A stretch of 64,000 nt of DNA, taken from Branchiostoma lanceolatum (taxonomy: Eukaryota; Chordata; Leptocardii; Amphioxiformes; Branchiostomatidae). The notes beneath the pieces were generated by a model. The model had not been told where the DNA came from. It ran no database searches and was given only the letters and a program-made list of their open reading frames with translations. Where the stretch lies: contig NC_089736.1 of the NCBI RefSeq assembly GCF_035083965.1, positions 2,586,501 to 2,650,500 of the forward strand. Reading direction: 5' to 3'. A program made the translations under genes and the position numbers. Positions 1 to 11,980 of this stretch are shown one piece after another (position 1 is the stretch's first letter; each line of letters begins with the position of its first letter).

Positions 1-2775
1 AAAAGTAGATGAAGATCTGAGTACCACAACGGGACGTCCCGCCCAACTTGTCACACAAGACGTAAGGTCAGAGGTCACCAGGGCGTGGGCGGTCAGTATC
101 AATCTGTTCATGTATTTCCCAGGCTGTGGAATTCAATTCGTTCCCAATGGACCTCGTTACGTTACAAAAGGTCAATGGTGGCAAAACTAGTGATGAGGTG
201 CTGGCGTTGAAAGCTAGCCATGTCTAAGGTCTGGATTGAGATGTTTGTTTTCTTTGTGACTTTTTCCAGACAGAAAAATCTCAAGGGACAGTCAGACACC
301 AACCCACGCCCGGCTGTGAGATCTTTCAGATCCTAATCTTTTCAATGCTAAGCAGATTGGAGATACACATACTGGGTCCCGTGGAGTTACATGTTACAGG
401 CGCCCTTGTGGCGTTTGAAACGGATCTTGTCAGTGGTGGTGTTTGGAAAAAAACATTTTGCACATTTTAGGTGGCTATTTTGAACCCCCATTTCCAGATG
501 GATCGCGATAGGTGAAACTAACCCTACTTCATAGCTAGTAAGCACCTAGTCTTTGCTAGCTACATTGTCATTAGGCAGTCATGCGGGCATGTTTACATTC
601 GTACAGGTGGTTGAAGGCCACGCCCACCGGCCCAAGGACCCCGACCGAAAAACAACAAAGTAACCCATATGGTTAAACGTTAAGTCTTTTACCAATTCTA
701 AGGGAGCGGAAAACTTTTTCTCGCTGCTTGGGCAGATAAAATGTTCTTACATAACGTTATAAATATAAACGTATTAACATGTATATAAACTTATTCTTAT
801 TATATAGACGTCAAGGACATATCTTGAATAATCATCATATTCCCTTCGGTAAGTAACAAATGATGTATGACGTTTCGCTGTTGCTATTCACACAATGACG
901 AGTGCTAATAAGGAACGCTCAAAGCGCCCAGGGAAGGTCCCAAGTCCCAACAGACAATCATCGGAATGTTGTTCTATTTAGTAGGATCAGCCGTCCGGAG
1001 AACGTTTCAATGGAGGCTAACCGACGAAGGGGTGCGACTTTCCAGACGCTTTTCTTCCACAGTTCCCTATTTTAGCTATGGTTTTATGAGTCTTTATCAG
1101 TTTTCATTCAAAGTTGTGTTCTTTAATGCTTCGTTTCATTTTTTTTCTATCAATATTCGTATTTTTGTTGTTCTTTTCTTGCTCCGCCTTTTGAGATAAG
1201 AAAAATCTCCGCACGCACGTTGAACTGCAAACCCAGTTCTGGAATCTCTATTGCATTTTTCTCTTAGCTGATTATTAATAATCGTGGGAACTAACGTTAG
1301 TACTTGAAATGGACGGTGTAACGCGATAACGTTTACAGTAATACGTGGAGAACGGCCCTAGTTCGGTATTTAGTGTAACGTTGACGCTAAATGTATTTTT
1401 TTTTCTCTCAAGAATCCAGATGCACCTTACATCAAAGCAAGGAGGTTTGATTAAAATTTCTGGTTAGTTTTGAGCAAAGGGTGGGGTTGAAAAGTACCCC
1501 TCTCAGAGAGCATTGATGGGTGCGTCATCAGTTGCCATGGTGATCCGCCTGGGGGGCAGGGACAGACTGCATACAAACGTACCAAAATATTGTATTCACT
1601 TCTAAATTCACGCATTGGTATCGATGACATCCTGAATACTTTTTAAAAAAAAGTAAATGTATATTTTTTCAATGATATGCTAGTGTTGGTTTGAGTCTGT
1701 CACGGACTTTGATAATTTGAGGCTCATTTTAGGTGATGAACTCATCTTCAAGCTTGTTCCGTTTTGTTGCGTTCTTAAATTTGCGAGGGAGACGAAAGAA
1801 ACCGAGAGGGCGATCGTGTAGGTGTGTCCCAACTATGAACACGTCCTAGCAGCGTTTAGACGGGACTTTCTGGTAAGTTTAAGGCCTGTTCGTTAGGATG
1901 GCCGGTAACTTGCTTAGCTTTAGACATATTCTTTGGAAAAAATGTAGCTTGTACGTCTATCAAAACACAAAAGATTCGATGTTTGTAACCGTGTGGCCAA
2001 TCATGATGGCTTGACGCTTGTGTTTTGAAAGGCGGTATTGAAAGCAAACATGGGTGCAGACAGTAGTTCCTGTTGCATGTTTTAGGAACAAAACTCATGT
2101 ACAGGAGGGCTGATTAGTTTTTATTCCATTTTACGACGTTTGTTTTCATGTTTTTATTATCCCTGAAATATGATATGCTGTACATAACCTTATGTCAAAG
2201 GGATTGGATCAAAATAAGCACCAGACAAAAATGCAACAAAAGAAATTTGATAAGCAAAGTTTAACATGTTCTCAAGTAAACTTATAATATGCAAGACATT
2301 TTGCTGTGAACTATTAATTGATGAAGTGAGAAGAATTGGAAACTGTTGTTGTTGTTGTTCTCATAGCATGAGAAAGCAGCATGAAAGCTGCACAGATGTA
2401 CTTAATTCATGAGCAAATATGTACTTTGTTCCCTGACTTTCCAATGCCATGTTCTCTGTATGTGGCGCTTGAACCCCACTGTTACACTGTATCTGTATAG
2501 CCTGACTGTACTATAACCGCCATTCGGCGTAGCACATTCAACTTTGTAGGCATGAGGTGCGGCAGCAGCTGGTCATATTTATACACTGAACGACCTGCGT
2601 TCCGTAAGCATTGTTTATAGCTATCCAGTTATAGTTAGGGTGTCTCCACTGAACTTGGTGGTACTGAGTTCCACTTAACGATAGTTCTAGGGAAAAAAAG
2701 ATGAATTTCAGGTATATAAATATGTGAGTTGTTTTTCCCAGCAGTTTCTGTGCCTTAGATTGAGCCTGAAGCATC
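1..2775. other. Upstream region without recognised gene
   Basis: I see no exon series, RNA gene or recognisable transposon here. The longest open frame (966-1199, +) is low-complexity and Phe-rich, with no family resemblance, and is probably chance. A short GTT microsatellite lies near 2344. The last part must contain the 5' UTR and promoter of the Band-7 gene that starts at 2776, but no clear TATA box or initiator could be assigned. Confidence 0.5.
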
Positions 2776-5700
2776 ATGGGAGACGCGAGTAAATGGGCCT
2801 ACATCATCGGGATCCCGGTCGGCATCATCGCCCTGCTGGCCGTCATCCTGATCCCGCTCAGCTTCTCAGATCTACAGTACTATCAGGTAACGTTTGCAGC
2901 ATTTAACGTTAAGACTTTTTGTTTGTTTTGTATAACCGGTAAAAAAGATGCAGAAACTGCCTTTAATTAGGTGTAACACATGGTAACTTGTCCAGTTTTG
3001 TACAGTAAGTACAAGCTGTGTAAGACCGACTGTAAGGTCTGATCCACTCACACCAGGAAGCACCCCAGGGTCTACTCTTTTCCAAGTGTGGTGGGTTCTC
3101 TAAGTGACTCCCCTGAGTCCCCTCAAACCTAGACCTCTGGCTTTACATTCCCATCCAAGAGGACATCACTGAACTGGTGCAGCTAATAAGTAAAGACTTG
3201 TTTTCACCAGAGTAGAGTGAAGAAATTGACCTAAGTGGCTTTCCCAAGGGTAAAACATTGGGACTTACTTGGGATTTGAACTCAGATCCTTCAGATGCTA
3301 ATTTCTATTTGAGCAGAGTGAGGAAAATGATCCAAATCTTTCCCAAGGGTACAAAATTGAGACCTGCTAGGGATTGGAACCTAGAACCTTTAGATTCTAA
3401 GTCACGAACCGTAACCACAAGTCCACCATGCCATCTGACCGTAATGTCTTCTCTCCACAGTATGGCTTCATAAAGAGGAAGTCGACAGGCGCCGTCAGTC
3501 TTGAGAAGGTGTACAGCAGTGGAAGACACTTCGTCGGACCGGACTACGAGTTTAAGGTGTTCCAGGCCGACGCCCACTTTGAGGAGCTCACAAACATTGC
3601 CATTTTCTCCTTTGACAAACTGGAGGTGAGTCAAGTACTGTAATACTGTAATGTTTGTGTTGTTGTGTTATGACAACTTAGAAAGCCATTTTATGGCATT
3701 TATAAGAGTAGTGTTGACTTGATTAAAGTGAGGAATGCATTCCTATTATTGGTTTATTGGTAAAACGACTCCATTAGTGAGTACACGAGTGTACTGCACT
3801 ACTCTTCCTGGAGTCACATCATGTTGAACATACAGATTACATTGGAACACATACACATAACATAACATTCCTCTCCGTCCAATGCCTTTTACCTCCCCTA
3901 CCAAAGTCAGGTACCCATTTTTACACCTAGGTGAAGTGAGGAAATTTGTATTAAGTGCCTTTCCCGATGGCACAACATCAATTGCTTGCCGGGGGATTTG
4001 AACCCAGGACCACTGGGCTCTGGACCAACCTTAACCGTTATGCCAACCTGACGCCACATTATCTTTTGTAATTTTTCCGTTACATGTTCTAATTCTTCTG
4101 TTCTCTCCCCAGATCCAGGTGACGTGTCGGTTCCAGTACTTCCTGCGTAAGGACGACATGCCGCTGCTTCACGACACGTACGACCGGTTCTACCAGCCCG
4201 TCATCAGGACCAGCGCCATCGATGCCATCAAGGTTGGTGCCTGAACTGTCAGTTATAATAGGGATCTGAATTATTATAAGTAATAGTAGTGTGAAAAGAA
4301 AAAAATACTGTAATTCACTTAATCTTCAAAATACTGTAATTCACTTTATCTTCACAGTAGCAAAATTTCACGGTGTAAAGAAAATTGACATTTTCACTGA
4401 ACTTTAACTTCCTGGTGGTGGCAAGTGATAAATACAGAACGGATGTGTGAAGGAATCATAAATAATTACAACAGGTTCTTTACGGTGATGATAAGTTCAC
4501 AGTACAGAGGTGACGGTGAAAACAGTGAACATAAAGTGAAAGAAACAAGAATTACAGTACACCATTCTGTACCAAGAGCAGGTATGAGTAAGAACTTGTA
4601 AGCAGTATCAGGTTTTGCTATGACACCCAGGGACACATCAGCCAACCCCAAATAATCTCAGCCTTACATCTTGTGTTGGGTATTTCTTTGTGTCATGCTG
4701 AATTTTAGTTCAAATTCCTTGCAGACTGAATGGATTTCATGTTGTCACACTCTGCTACCAAGGAAAGTTGAGGTAAACATACACAGCATGATTCAAAACA
4801 TTACCACAGCAGAAGACTGCAGTTTAGCAATCAGTCAGTCATGGTGTGGAGGGGACATTAAGGCTTTGGTCCTGATATAGGTGAGCTTCTGGTGTCAATC
4901 CCTCTACACATCAAAGAAAATTACCTATGGTCATCTTCTCCCCACTCTCTAGGGCGCCGCCCCCCAGTTCAACACCCGACAGTACATCGGGCAGAGGAAG
5001 ATTGTGGAGGACACACTGGCAGACGCCGTCAAGCTCAGGCTGGGGGGGACCTGTTGTAAAAGGGACTGTGCTGACTCAACGGAAGGTAACAGTTCCAACA
5101 CCTTAACTCCACAGCATCTTTGTAGAATTTCACCTGTTTTGAATCCACCATTCTGAGCTGAATAAGCATTATGCTTTACCTTCTTTACTTACCTGAACAT
5201 GTAGGTATACATATGCTATACTTATGTTTTATTGTTTTATTTCGAGGTCTTCATCCATGTTTTATTGTAATCAGAGTTTGTTGTTGTATTTCCAGGCTGT
5301 GTGTCAGGCTGTAAGCCTTACGACACCTGCACTAAAGAAGACAAGGGGCTGTTTGTGGATGTCAAGTACTTCCAGATCGGGAGGGTAAGTACACACCATT
5401 GCAATGGCACCTTTTACAAATCATATGTAATTTTCACAACACTTCTTGTTTCTTATCTTCTTCCTCATTGGTTGTGAAATCCTGTTACAGAAGCAGAAGT
5501 GCTGTGTTTGAAACTTTCACTCGCTTTTTTTTATTTTTGACTTACATCATCATTGGAACAAGGGGTCATTGACATCTACAAGTAGTCCCTTCACTGTTCC
5601 TTCAGTTTGGTGTCTTGCTGTCCTAAACATAGCTGTTAATTGCTGCCTTTTATGCTGTCCCTGATGTAGCCTGATGTTGCTGTTCCATGAACTAATCCCC

Positions 5701-6733
5701 AATGATGTAAATGACAGGTTTCTGCTACGCCAGACACAAATGTCTACTTCCAAAAATAATTTCATCAGGTTGGTAGAACATAGGATATATGGAGTTTCTT
5801 TTTACACAACCAGGTAATCTCACCTGCTGACGTTTCGGTGTCTGTCAGACACCTTCTTCAGAGCTTCTGACTGGAGTACTGCTTCTCGCCGCTATAAGTA
5901 GCCGTAAGACAAATGTCTGGCCTGAGTGTCATCCTGTTTTAGTTCCAGGCCCTACCTTGGTAAAGGTAGAGCCTGGAACTGAAACAGGATGACACTCAGG
6001 CTAACAAATGTTTCTAACACAGCTGTGCTTTGCTGCCCCAATGCTCTTTCCTTACAGCTGTACTTTGCTGTTCCAGGTGCTGATCCCCAATGATGTGCAG
6101 GGCAGGTTTCTGCTGTCTCTAACTCAGCTGCTGGATGCTGAACAGGAACAGTATTTGCAGGATGCCACCATTGTTAGGAAAGAGACAGAGGCAGAGGTGG
6201 GTTTGCTTAATTGGTGATACATCAGCTGTTCTGCTGGAATCTTCATGATCATATTGCTCGTGTCTGGTGGTGGAAAACGACCATGTAGAGACATGGTTGT
6301 CTAGCGTGTTGGACATAGATAGGCGATTCTACTACTTTTGTGAGTGGAACTCTCGGGAAGGGCCCTGAAGAAGTGTGGGTAAAGGGGTGAAGTCTGCCAT
6401 TTCCTAACGTCTTCTTTTTCTTTTCCCCGAGGTGACATCTTGTTTTTCTTTTCTCAGGTTGAACAGATCGAAAACGAAGCCAGGGAAATCTCCCAGAATG
6501 CCACGGCCCAGTCCGGCCTCATCACGTCTCGTGCAAATGCACAGGCGGTCGCTGTCGTGGAGGACGCACGGAACAGCGGTCTCTCGCTCATCTACACCCG
6601 GCTGGGTCTCTCAAACGATGACCATAAGGCCTCGTTCAACTACATCCGCACCCTGCGGGACCACGAGAGCGTCTACATGTCTGTGAACTACAACACTCTC
6701 ATCTCTGGGCTCACAGCTACGGGAGGGGGATAG
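2776..6733 (+). CDS. Membrane-anchored Band-7/SPFH domain protein, 7 coding exons
   Basis: Exons 2776-2886, 3461-3625, 4113-4232, 4953-5085, 5296-5384, 6077-6196 and 6458-6733 join in frame with GT-AG borders to give 337 residues. Residues about 7-30 form one hydrophobic segment (IIGIPVGIIALLAVILIPLS) next to a Lys/Trp N-terminus, so a signal anchor is likely. A stomatin/prohibitin-like beta region follows (FKVFQADAHFEELTNIAIFS, then a QVTCRFQYFL strand), then a Cys-rich insert at about 165-190 with six cysteines (CCKRDC, CVSGCKPYDTC). The C-terminal third is helical and Ala/Glu-rich (VEQIENEAREISQ), as in SPFH coiled coils. SPFH proteins scaffold membrane microdomains. The substrate and partner of this one are unknown, and I do not recognise a vertebrate orthologue. 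The paired cysteines suggest a lumenal or extracellular domain, which is inference. The start is the first ATG ahead of the hydrophobic segment. The ATG is followed immediately by GGAGA. Confidence 0.85.
3205..3440 (-). repeat. Degenerate tRNA-derived SINE fragments, two tandem pieces
   Basis: Two successive segments in intron 1 carry the complement of a tRNA B-box (GGGATTTGAACTC near 3268 and GGGATTGGAACC near 3370). Each is preceded by a TTTCCCAAGGGTA motif typical of this repeat family. They look like two old, partly tandem copies of a minus-strand SINE. No intact tRNA cloverleaf is present. Confidence 0.45.
3745..4060 (-). repeat. tRNA-derived SINE-like repeat in intron 2
   Basis: The right end carries a minus-strand tRNA-like head: GGGGATTTGAACCCAGGACC is a B-box/T-arm complement, followed by the complement of an A-box region. 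The body has the recurrent sequence GTGCCTTTCCCGATGGCACA. It is a retroposed element inside the Band-7 gene intron, not a functional tRNA. Confidence 0.5.
5679..5745 (+). pseudogene. Decayed duplicate of Band-7 exon 6
   Basis: The segment repeats the start of true exon 6 (6077 onward). Both contain TGCTGTTCCA, then AATCCCCAATGATGT or GATCCCCAATGATGT, then CAGGTTTCTGCT. In the older copy the acceptor AG is lost (CCATGA instead of CCAGGT) and the following frame is broken, so it cannot serve as an alternative exon. A third, shorter echo lies at about 6019-6060. Confidence 0.6.
5917..6003. mobile_element. Fold-back element A with 8-bp target duplication
   Basis: Arms at 5920-5950 and 5971-6002 are near-perfect inverted complements (GCCTGAGTGTCATCCTG and CAGGATGACACTCAGGC) around a loop of about 20 bases. 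The direct repeat ACAAATGT flanks the element exactly, at 5909-5916 and 6004-6011, as expected for hAT-type insertion. It sits in intron 5 of the Band-7 gene just before exon 6. Confidence 0.75.
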
Positions 6734-6836
6734 GCTTTACAGTTAACCCTTACCGTGCTGAGGTGGACTTAGTGTTTACATGTCTGTTAACTACAACACT
6801 CTGATCTCTGGGCTCACAGCTACGGGAGGGGGATAG
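6668..6836 (+). repeat. Tandem duplication of the Band-7 gene's last codons
   Basis: The final coding stretch including the stop (6668-6733) is repeated with offset 103 at 6771-6836, with few mismatches. Both end in GGGAGGGGGATAGG. The second unit lies after the stop codon and is 3' UTR. Offset 103 is not a multiple of three and the spacer contains stops, so it does not extend the protein. Confidence 0.8.
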
Positions 6837-7164
6837 GCAATACTTTAAAGGGAGTGGTTTTAAAAAATCTTTCCCATTTAGAAATAAGTTATTCAAAGGA
6901 TACCAGTTATCTTTTGTTTTCAACTTTAACAATCTGAACTGTGTCTTGTTTCAATAAGAGAAATATTTCTTCTGTGTCTTATGAACTAAACTTTCACTCA
7001 GGTCAAGAAGATGTTTTGACAAACCAATCATGTCTATCTTGTAGGCAAACAAGTGAAGTATATCAAGTACTTGGAGATGTTGGAATTTTTGATCAGCAAT
7101 AATACACCTGTCACCAAGTCAGGCAAATTGTGCACAATAAGACAGCCTTGTTCACTGTTAGGAA

Positions 7165-7170
7165 AATAAA
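7165..7170 (+). terminator. Polyadenylation signal of the Band-7 gene
   Basis: AATAAA lies about 430 bases after the stop codon, in the first A+T-rich stretch downstream. It is the best candidate cleavage signal for the preceding gene. Confidence 0.5.
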
Positions 7171-7889
7171 GGTACTCTTTTTAAAACAGGAATGTGAGTA
7201 CAGTATGTGAAGTGGGATTCTGATCTGTTACCGGTAGAACAGAAGCAGATATGTGCACTTTGGTAAGATTTTAATCCATGACTAATGTAAGCTACAGGAT
7301 TGGCTTGGATACAGAGAATGAGCCTCTTTTACTTGGTAGGCTAGAAGTTTCAATTCAGGCTCTAATTATAAGTAAGTATTTGATGTCTAGATCTAAATTC
7401 TAATAACATAGAATGGAAATAACCTGCATAATGTAGAACGGAAATAATTCACACTAATTGCACTGCAAATTAATGATGATGAACTGAATTGCAAGTTACT
7501 GGTATAAATAATTAATAAATGCCATACTTCTCAGTCCCAGGTAACTACTGGGAGATGAACCTACAATGTATCTTAAAGTTGTCAAATATTCTAAAAAATC
7601 TCCAGAGATTTTTTTTTTCCAAAATTCAATCACTCATTCCGTAGGGCAGGGTTTGAGTTAACTCATGATTTTTTAATCACCCTGTTTACAATCCGAAAAA
7701 AACGGTTGAAATCATTTTTTTTCATGATCTAGTTTTGAAATTGTTTTTAAATCTGAATTGCAAAAATAACAACTCAGGTAACCTGATGTGACTCAACTCT
7801 ATGCAACATGGTGAAGGGAATCTACTGTAAACCTGTCAGTGCCACCAGAAATGTGGTCATAATTCAAACATGACATACTTGCCCAACAG

Positions 7890-8050
7890 TGAATGAATGA
7901 ATGAATGAATGGTTTATTCATGTAAAACTTTGCAGCCCTTGGCTGAAGTACGTTTTACTCACATCAGTTTAAAAACAACGCAACTATAACAATACAGATA
8001 AAATTTCACACGAAACGGCACATATTCGGTAGAATTAAAATAACAGAACA
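7890..8050 (-). mobile_element. Probable 5'-truncated LINE 3' end
   Basis: A (GAAT)n run at 7891-7911 is followed by TTTATTCATGTAAAACTTT. This is the same arrangement seen at the 3' end of the large LINE at 21211, where (GAAT)n precedes a TTTATTGTACAC stretch. Read on the minus strand it is a LINE tail ending in a short tandem repeat. No coding remnant is left. It could equally be a short retroposed 3' UTR. Confidence 0.35.
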
Positions 8051-8817
8051 ATTATTACAGACGTCACACAGTGTATGGTTGGTTTGAACAGTCTGGTTCG
8101 TGTTACAGTCGCAAGTTTGGTTTGCGTTACAGATGCAATGTCATTTCTTATTTAAGAGCAAATGTCTGTAAGGATCAAACAATGGTGGCAGGGGTCAAAA
8201 AATCGATTCGGCTCATATTTTGCACAGTGATAGTACTTGGCCCACTATCCCTCAAAATAGCTTTCTTTTTGCTCAACACCGATTGTTGCCATGGCAACGG
8301 GCCAAACAAGTTTTGGGGCCATTTTCCCTGATTTGGGTATGTCAAAAACATGAAAATTGGCTCATTTTAGGACACGATTACGAGCAGATGCTTGAATTTA
8401 ACGGGAAAACAAAAACTGGGCTAACAAGGGCAACTATTCAGCTTTATTAGAAAAGCTTTGAAGTTTTCAGAAATTCAAGTTGAAGTGCTTGGGCAACCTC
8501 AAAACAATACAGTGTTTGTAGCTTGTGAAAAAAGGTAATTTTGTCCTAACTTTGAAACGCTGTAAGTCAGAAAGTGGTGTTTTGTTTTACTTCAAATTTA
8601 CATCATATATACATCCAAGTAGTAGCTATCATGTATTGGTTTTCAAATTTTGGTATCTTTTTTGGTTGTCACGTAACTGCCCTCAGAAGTAGGTCATTTT
8701 TTATGTTTGACGAAAAATATGATGTTGGGCTATATTTAAAGCCCAATATATGGGAAAGTAATAAAGTGATCTAGTTTAAATTCATGTCAAAGGTAACCCT
8801 ATGCATGTTCTATCAAA

Positions 8818-9480
8818 TGAATGGTTGCAAAGGTTGGTGTCTTGTATCGTTGCTGTGTACTTGTCCCTAAAAGTAGGCCATTTTTTCGACATATGCGGAA
8901 ATCAACATTTTTGGCTAACTTTGAAGCCCTGAAGATGTCAATGTGGGATGTTTTCTTCAACTCAATATTTTATCAGTTGTACCCCTGTGTATTGTCTCTC
9001 AAATGAATGGTTGCAAAGGTTGGTGTCTTGTTTCGTTGCTGTGTACTTGTCCCTAAAAGTAGGCCATATTTGAGCATATGTGGAAATTGATCTTTTGGGC
9101 TATGTTTGAAGCTCTGAAAATGTCAAAGTGGGATGTTTTTTCAATTCAATCTTTTATCAGAAGTGCCCCTGTGTATTGTCTATGAAATGAATGGTTGCAA
9201 AGGTTGGTGTCTTGTTTTGTTGCTGTGTACTTGTTCCTAAAAGTAGGCCATATTTTAGACATATGCGGAAATCAACATTTTTGGCCAACTTTGAAGCCCT
9301 GAAGATGTCAAAGTAGGATGTTTTTTTCAATTCAATCTTTTATCAGATGTACCCCTATGTATTGTCTATCAAATCAATGAATGGTTGCAAAGGTTAGTGT
9401 CTTGTTTCGTTACCGTATACTTGTCCCTAAAAGTAGGCCATATTTTCGACATATTTGGAAATTAACATGCAGTAATTTCT
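8818..9480 (+). repeat. Tandem units of about 185 bp inside the left arm
   Basis: ATGGTTGCAAAGGTTGGTG recurs at about 8821, 9006, 9189 and, slightly changed, 9378. Each is followed by CTTGT, a conserved CCCTAAAAGTAGGCCAT block and a block containing GACATAT. Spacing is 183-189 bases. Later units are progressively more diverged toward the centre of the element. Confidence 0.8.
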
Positions 9481-9819
9481 AAACCCAAGTTCTTGAAAAG
9501 TAATACTATGTATTGTCTTTTAAGAATACTTCTGAGTATCACCTAAGGGTTTTACTGATTTTACCCCCATACCTACTAGAGTATAGCGGATCTCTCCTTA
9601 TCATCATGCCCAGTAGGCTGAAAAACTTGAGAACTCCAGTATGTAGGTCAGAAGAGGGGAAGTTTGAATACATAAGTATTTTACCCAGCTCGTAGAGTAT
9701 AGTGGATCTTCACTCATCTTTGTGTGCAGAGGGAGAAAATGTTTTGATTTTGCTTCCTTTGAATCGCTTATTTCCGAAATATGACCTAAATGTACGTTCA
9801 GGGACAAGTACACTGCAAC

Positions 9820-10410
9820 GAGACAAGACACCCACCTTCAAAAATATTAATTTGATAGACAATACACAGGGGTACTTCTGTTGAAGGAATTAAAAAGATA
9901 TCCTACTTTGACATTTTCAGGGCTACAAAGTTAGCCAAATATAGCTAGTTTCTGTATATATGCAAAGTATGACCTACTTTAAGGGACAATTCCACGGCAA
10001 CAAAACAAAACACCAACCTTTGCAACCATTCATTTCATAGACAATACACAGGGGCACTTCTGATGAAAGATTGAATTGAAAAAACATCCCACTTTGACAA
10101 TTTCAAAGCTTCAAACATAGCCCAAAATATCAATTTCCACACATGCTCAAAATATGGCCTACTTTTAGGGACAAGTACACAGCAACGAAACAAGACACCA
10201 ACCTTTGCAACCATTCATTTGAGAGACAATACACAGGGGTACAACTGATAAAATATTGAGTTGAAGAAAACATCCCACATTGACATCTTCAGGGCTTCAA
10301 AGTTAGCCAAAAATGTTGATTTCCGCATATGTCGAAAAAATGGCCTACTTTTAGGGACAAGTACACAGCAACGATACAAGACACCAACCTTTGCAACCAT
10401 TCATTTGATA
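9820..10410 (-). repeat. Tandem units of about 185 bp inside the right arm
   Basis: These are the inverted counterparts of the left-arm units. ACCAACCTTTGCAACCATTC occurs near 10014, 10199 and 10388, with a degenerate copy near 9831. Similarity to the left arm is highest at the outside and decays toward the centre, which fits repeat expansion followed by divergence or loss of pairing near the loop. Confidence 0.75.
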
Positions 10411-11044
10411 GAACATGCATAGGGTTACCTTTGACATGAATTTAAACTAGATCACTTTATTACTTTCCCATATATTGGGCTTTAAATATAGCCCAACATC
10501 ATATTTTTCGTCAAACATAAAAAATGACCTACTTCTGAGGGCAGTTACGTGACAACCAAAAAAGATACCAAAATTTGAAAACCAATACATGATAGCTACT
10601 ACTTGGATGTATATATGATGTAAATTTGAAGTAAAACAAAACACCACTTTCTGACTTACAGCGTTTCAAAGTTAGGACAAAATTACATTTTTTCACAAGC
10701 TACAAACACTGTATTGTTCTGAGGTTGCCCAAGCACTTCAACTTGAATTTCTGAAAACTACAAAGCTTTTCTAATAAAGCTGAATAGTTGCCCTTGTTAG
10801 CCCAGTTTTTGTTTTCCCGTTAAATTCAAGCATCTGCTCGTAATCGTGTCCTAAAATGAGCCAATTTTCATGTTTTTGACATACCCAAATCAGGGAAAAT
10901 GCCATGGCAACAATCGGTGTTGAGCAAAAAGAAAGCTATTTTGAGGGATAGTGGGCCAAGTACTATCACTGTGCAAAATATGAGCCGAATCGATTTTTTT
11001 ACCCCTGCCACCATTGTTTGATCCTTACAGACATTTGCTCTTAA

Positions 11045-11980
11045 AAGTCTCAAGAGTGATGGCACAGGGCTATTTTGATAGAGAGTGGTACGACAGGGCA
11101 CCATAGTCCTTTTATCAGAGTTTCTTAGGTTCCGGCCATGTTCCTGTCGTCGTGTGCTAGGCAGGAGATCTGCTGTGCGTTCCGATGCGGTCAGTGGCTT
11201 CATGAATGTGTAGGGAAGACATGAGGAAATGTGGAAACCTTTCAGCACTCTTGTGTTTAGGTTGTTTTGAAATCCTCATATGAACAAATCTGCAAACTAC
11301 AGCGTGTATTTATTGTCAGAACTACAGACTGTACAAATATTGATGGAAAAGTAAATATTTTGGTCTTCTATAAGCATGAAGGGGTTTTATCCAAACATTT
11401 TTAAATGTACATGTAACATAAAGATACATATTTTTATGTGTACTGCACGGTAGTCAAGTGTGCCTAATAGCAACTAATAAACTGTTTCTTGCACATTGCA
11501 CCAAGGAGGTTATTTTTGTCTGCTTTTATTGTAGTTTTCTTCTACTGTTGTTTACCTAGAGATAACATATTTTAGGTACAGAAGGCTGTTAAATGTGTCT
11601 TTTCATTTTTCAGTGGTTATTGCACCAGCTTCAGAAAACCCAGAGTTTAGGTATTTGTTAGATCAAAAGCAAGTGCTGCTGAACATCTCTTTTCTACACC
11701 CAACATGTTTCTATCATGTCAGATTTGTAAGATTCGAGCATTCCTGTCTGTTGGGGGATACTTACATCGCTTCATTAGGAAAGCTGAACCAAGAAAATAA
11801 AGACCACACAGATGAAGTATATTTACAAGATTTAATAAAGAGTAAACATTGCTAGTTCCCACTTTGACATCATGTTACTTGATTACAGTACAATGTACAG
11901 TATGACTTGAGATTTTCAAGAAATCAGTGTTCGAACAACGATTCTTTGTCCATGTCACTACCCACAGACTTTCCAATAGT
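11045..11980. other. Intergenic gap with probable MRPS35 3' UTR
   Basis: No convincing coding exon. The open frame 11595-11855 (+) lacks family features and is judged chance. On the minus strand ATTAAA at 11829-11834 could be the MRPS35 polyadenylation signal, about 150 bases after its stop. A fragment reading CACCAAGGAGGTTAT near 11500 matches a dispersed repeat motif seen again in beta-catenin introns. Confidence 0.35.

Larger units (their letters stand above)
8156..11040. mobile_element. Giant fold-back element with TTAA target duplication
   Basis: Two long arms (about 8156-9480 and 9800-11040) are inverted copies of each other around a non-repeated centre of about 330 bases. Termini are GAGCAAATGTCTG and its complement, and TTAA occurs immediately outside both ends (8152-8155, 11041-11044), the target duplication of piggyBac-type transposition. 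Arms are so similar that 60-66-codon open stretches are identical in both (8574-8774 with 10447-10647; 8821-9006 with 10215-10400). One clear difference is an indel of about 25 bases after CCATGGCA near 8298. No transposase is encoded, so the element is non-autonomous. The arms contain tandem units of about 185 bases. Confidence 0.85.

Noticed and set aside
3955..4050. Possible tRNA gene on the minus strand
   Set aside because: The T-arm is recognisable, but arms do not close into a cloverleaf and it continues into a repeat body.
5803..5900. GACGTTTCGGTGTCTGTCAG / ACACCTTCTTCAGAG segment
   Set aside because: It looks like a common retroelement relic and resembles 49650-49800 only loosely. 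Borders and class could not be set, so it is not listed as an element.
8818..10410. Regularly spaced repeats, considered as a CRISPR-like array
   Set aside because: Units are about 185 bases, contiguous and diverged, in a eukaryotic transposon. There are no short identical repeats with unique spacers.
8574..10647. Identical small open frames on both strands (66 and 61 codons)
   Set aside because: They are identical because they lie in the two arms of an inverted repeat. They have no start context, no family and are interrupted by tandem repeats, so no gene is called.
11595..11855. 86-codon plus-strand frame
   Set aside because: No splice context, no homology, and it overlaps the likely MRPS35 3' UTR on the other strand.
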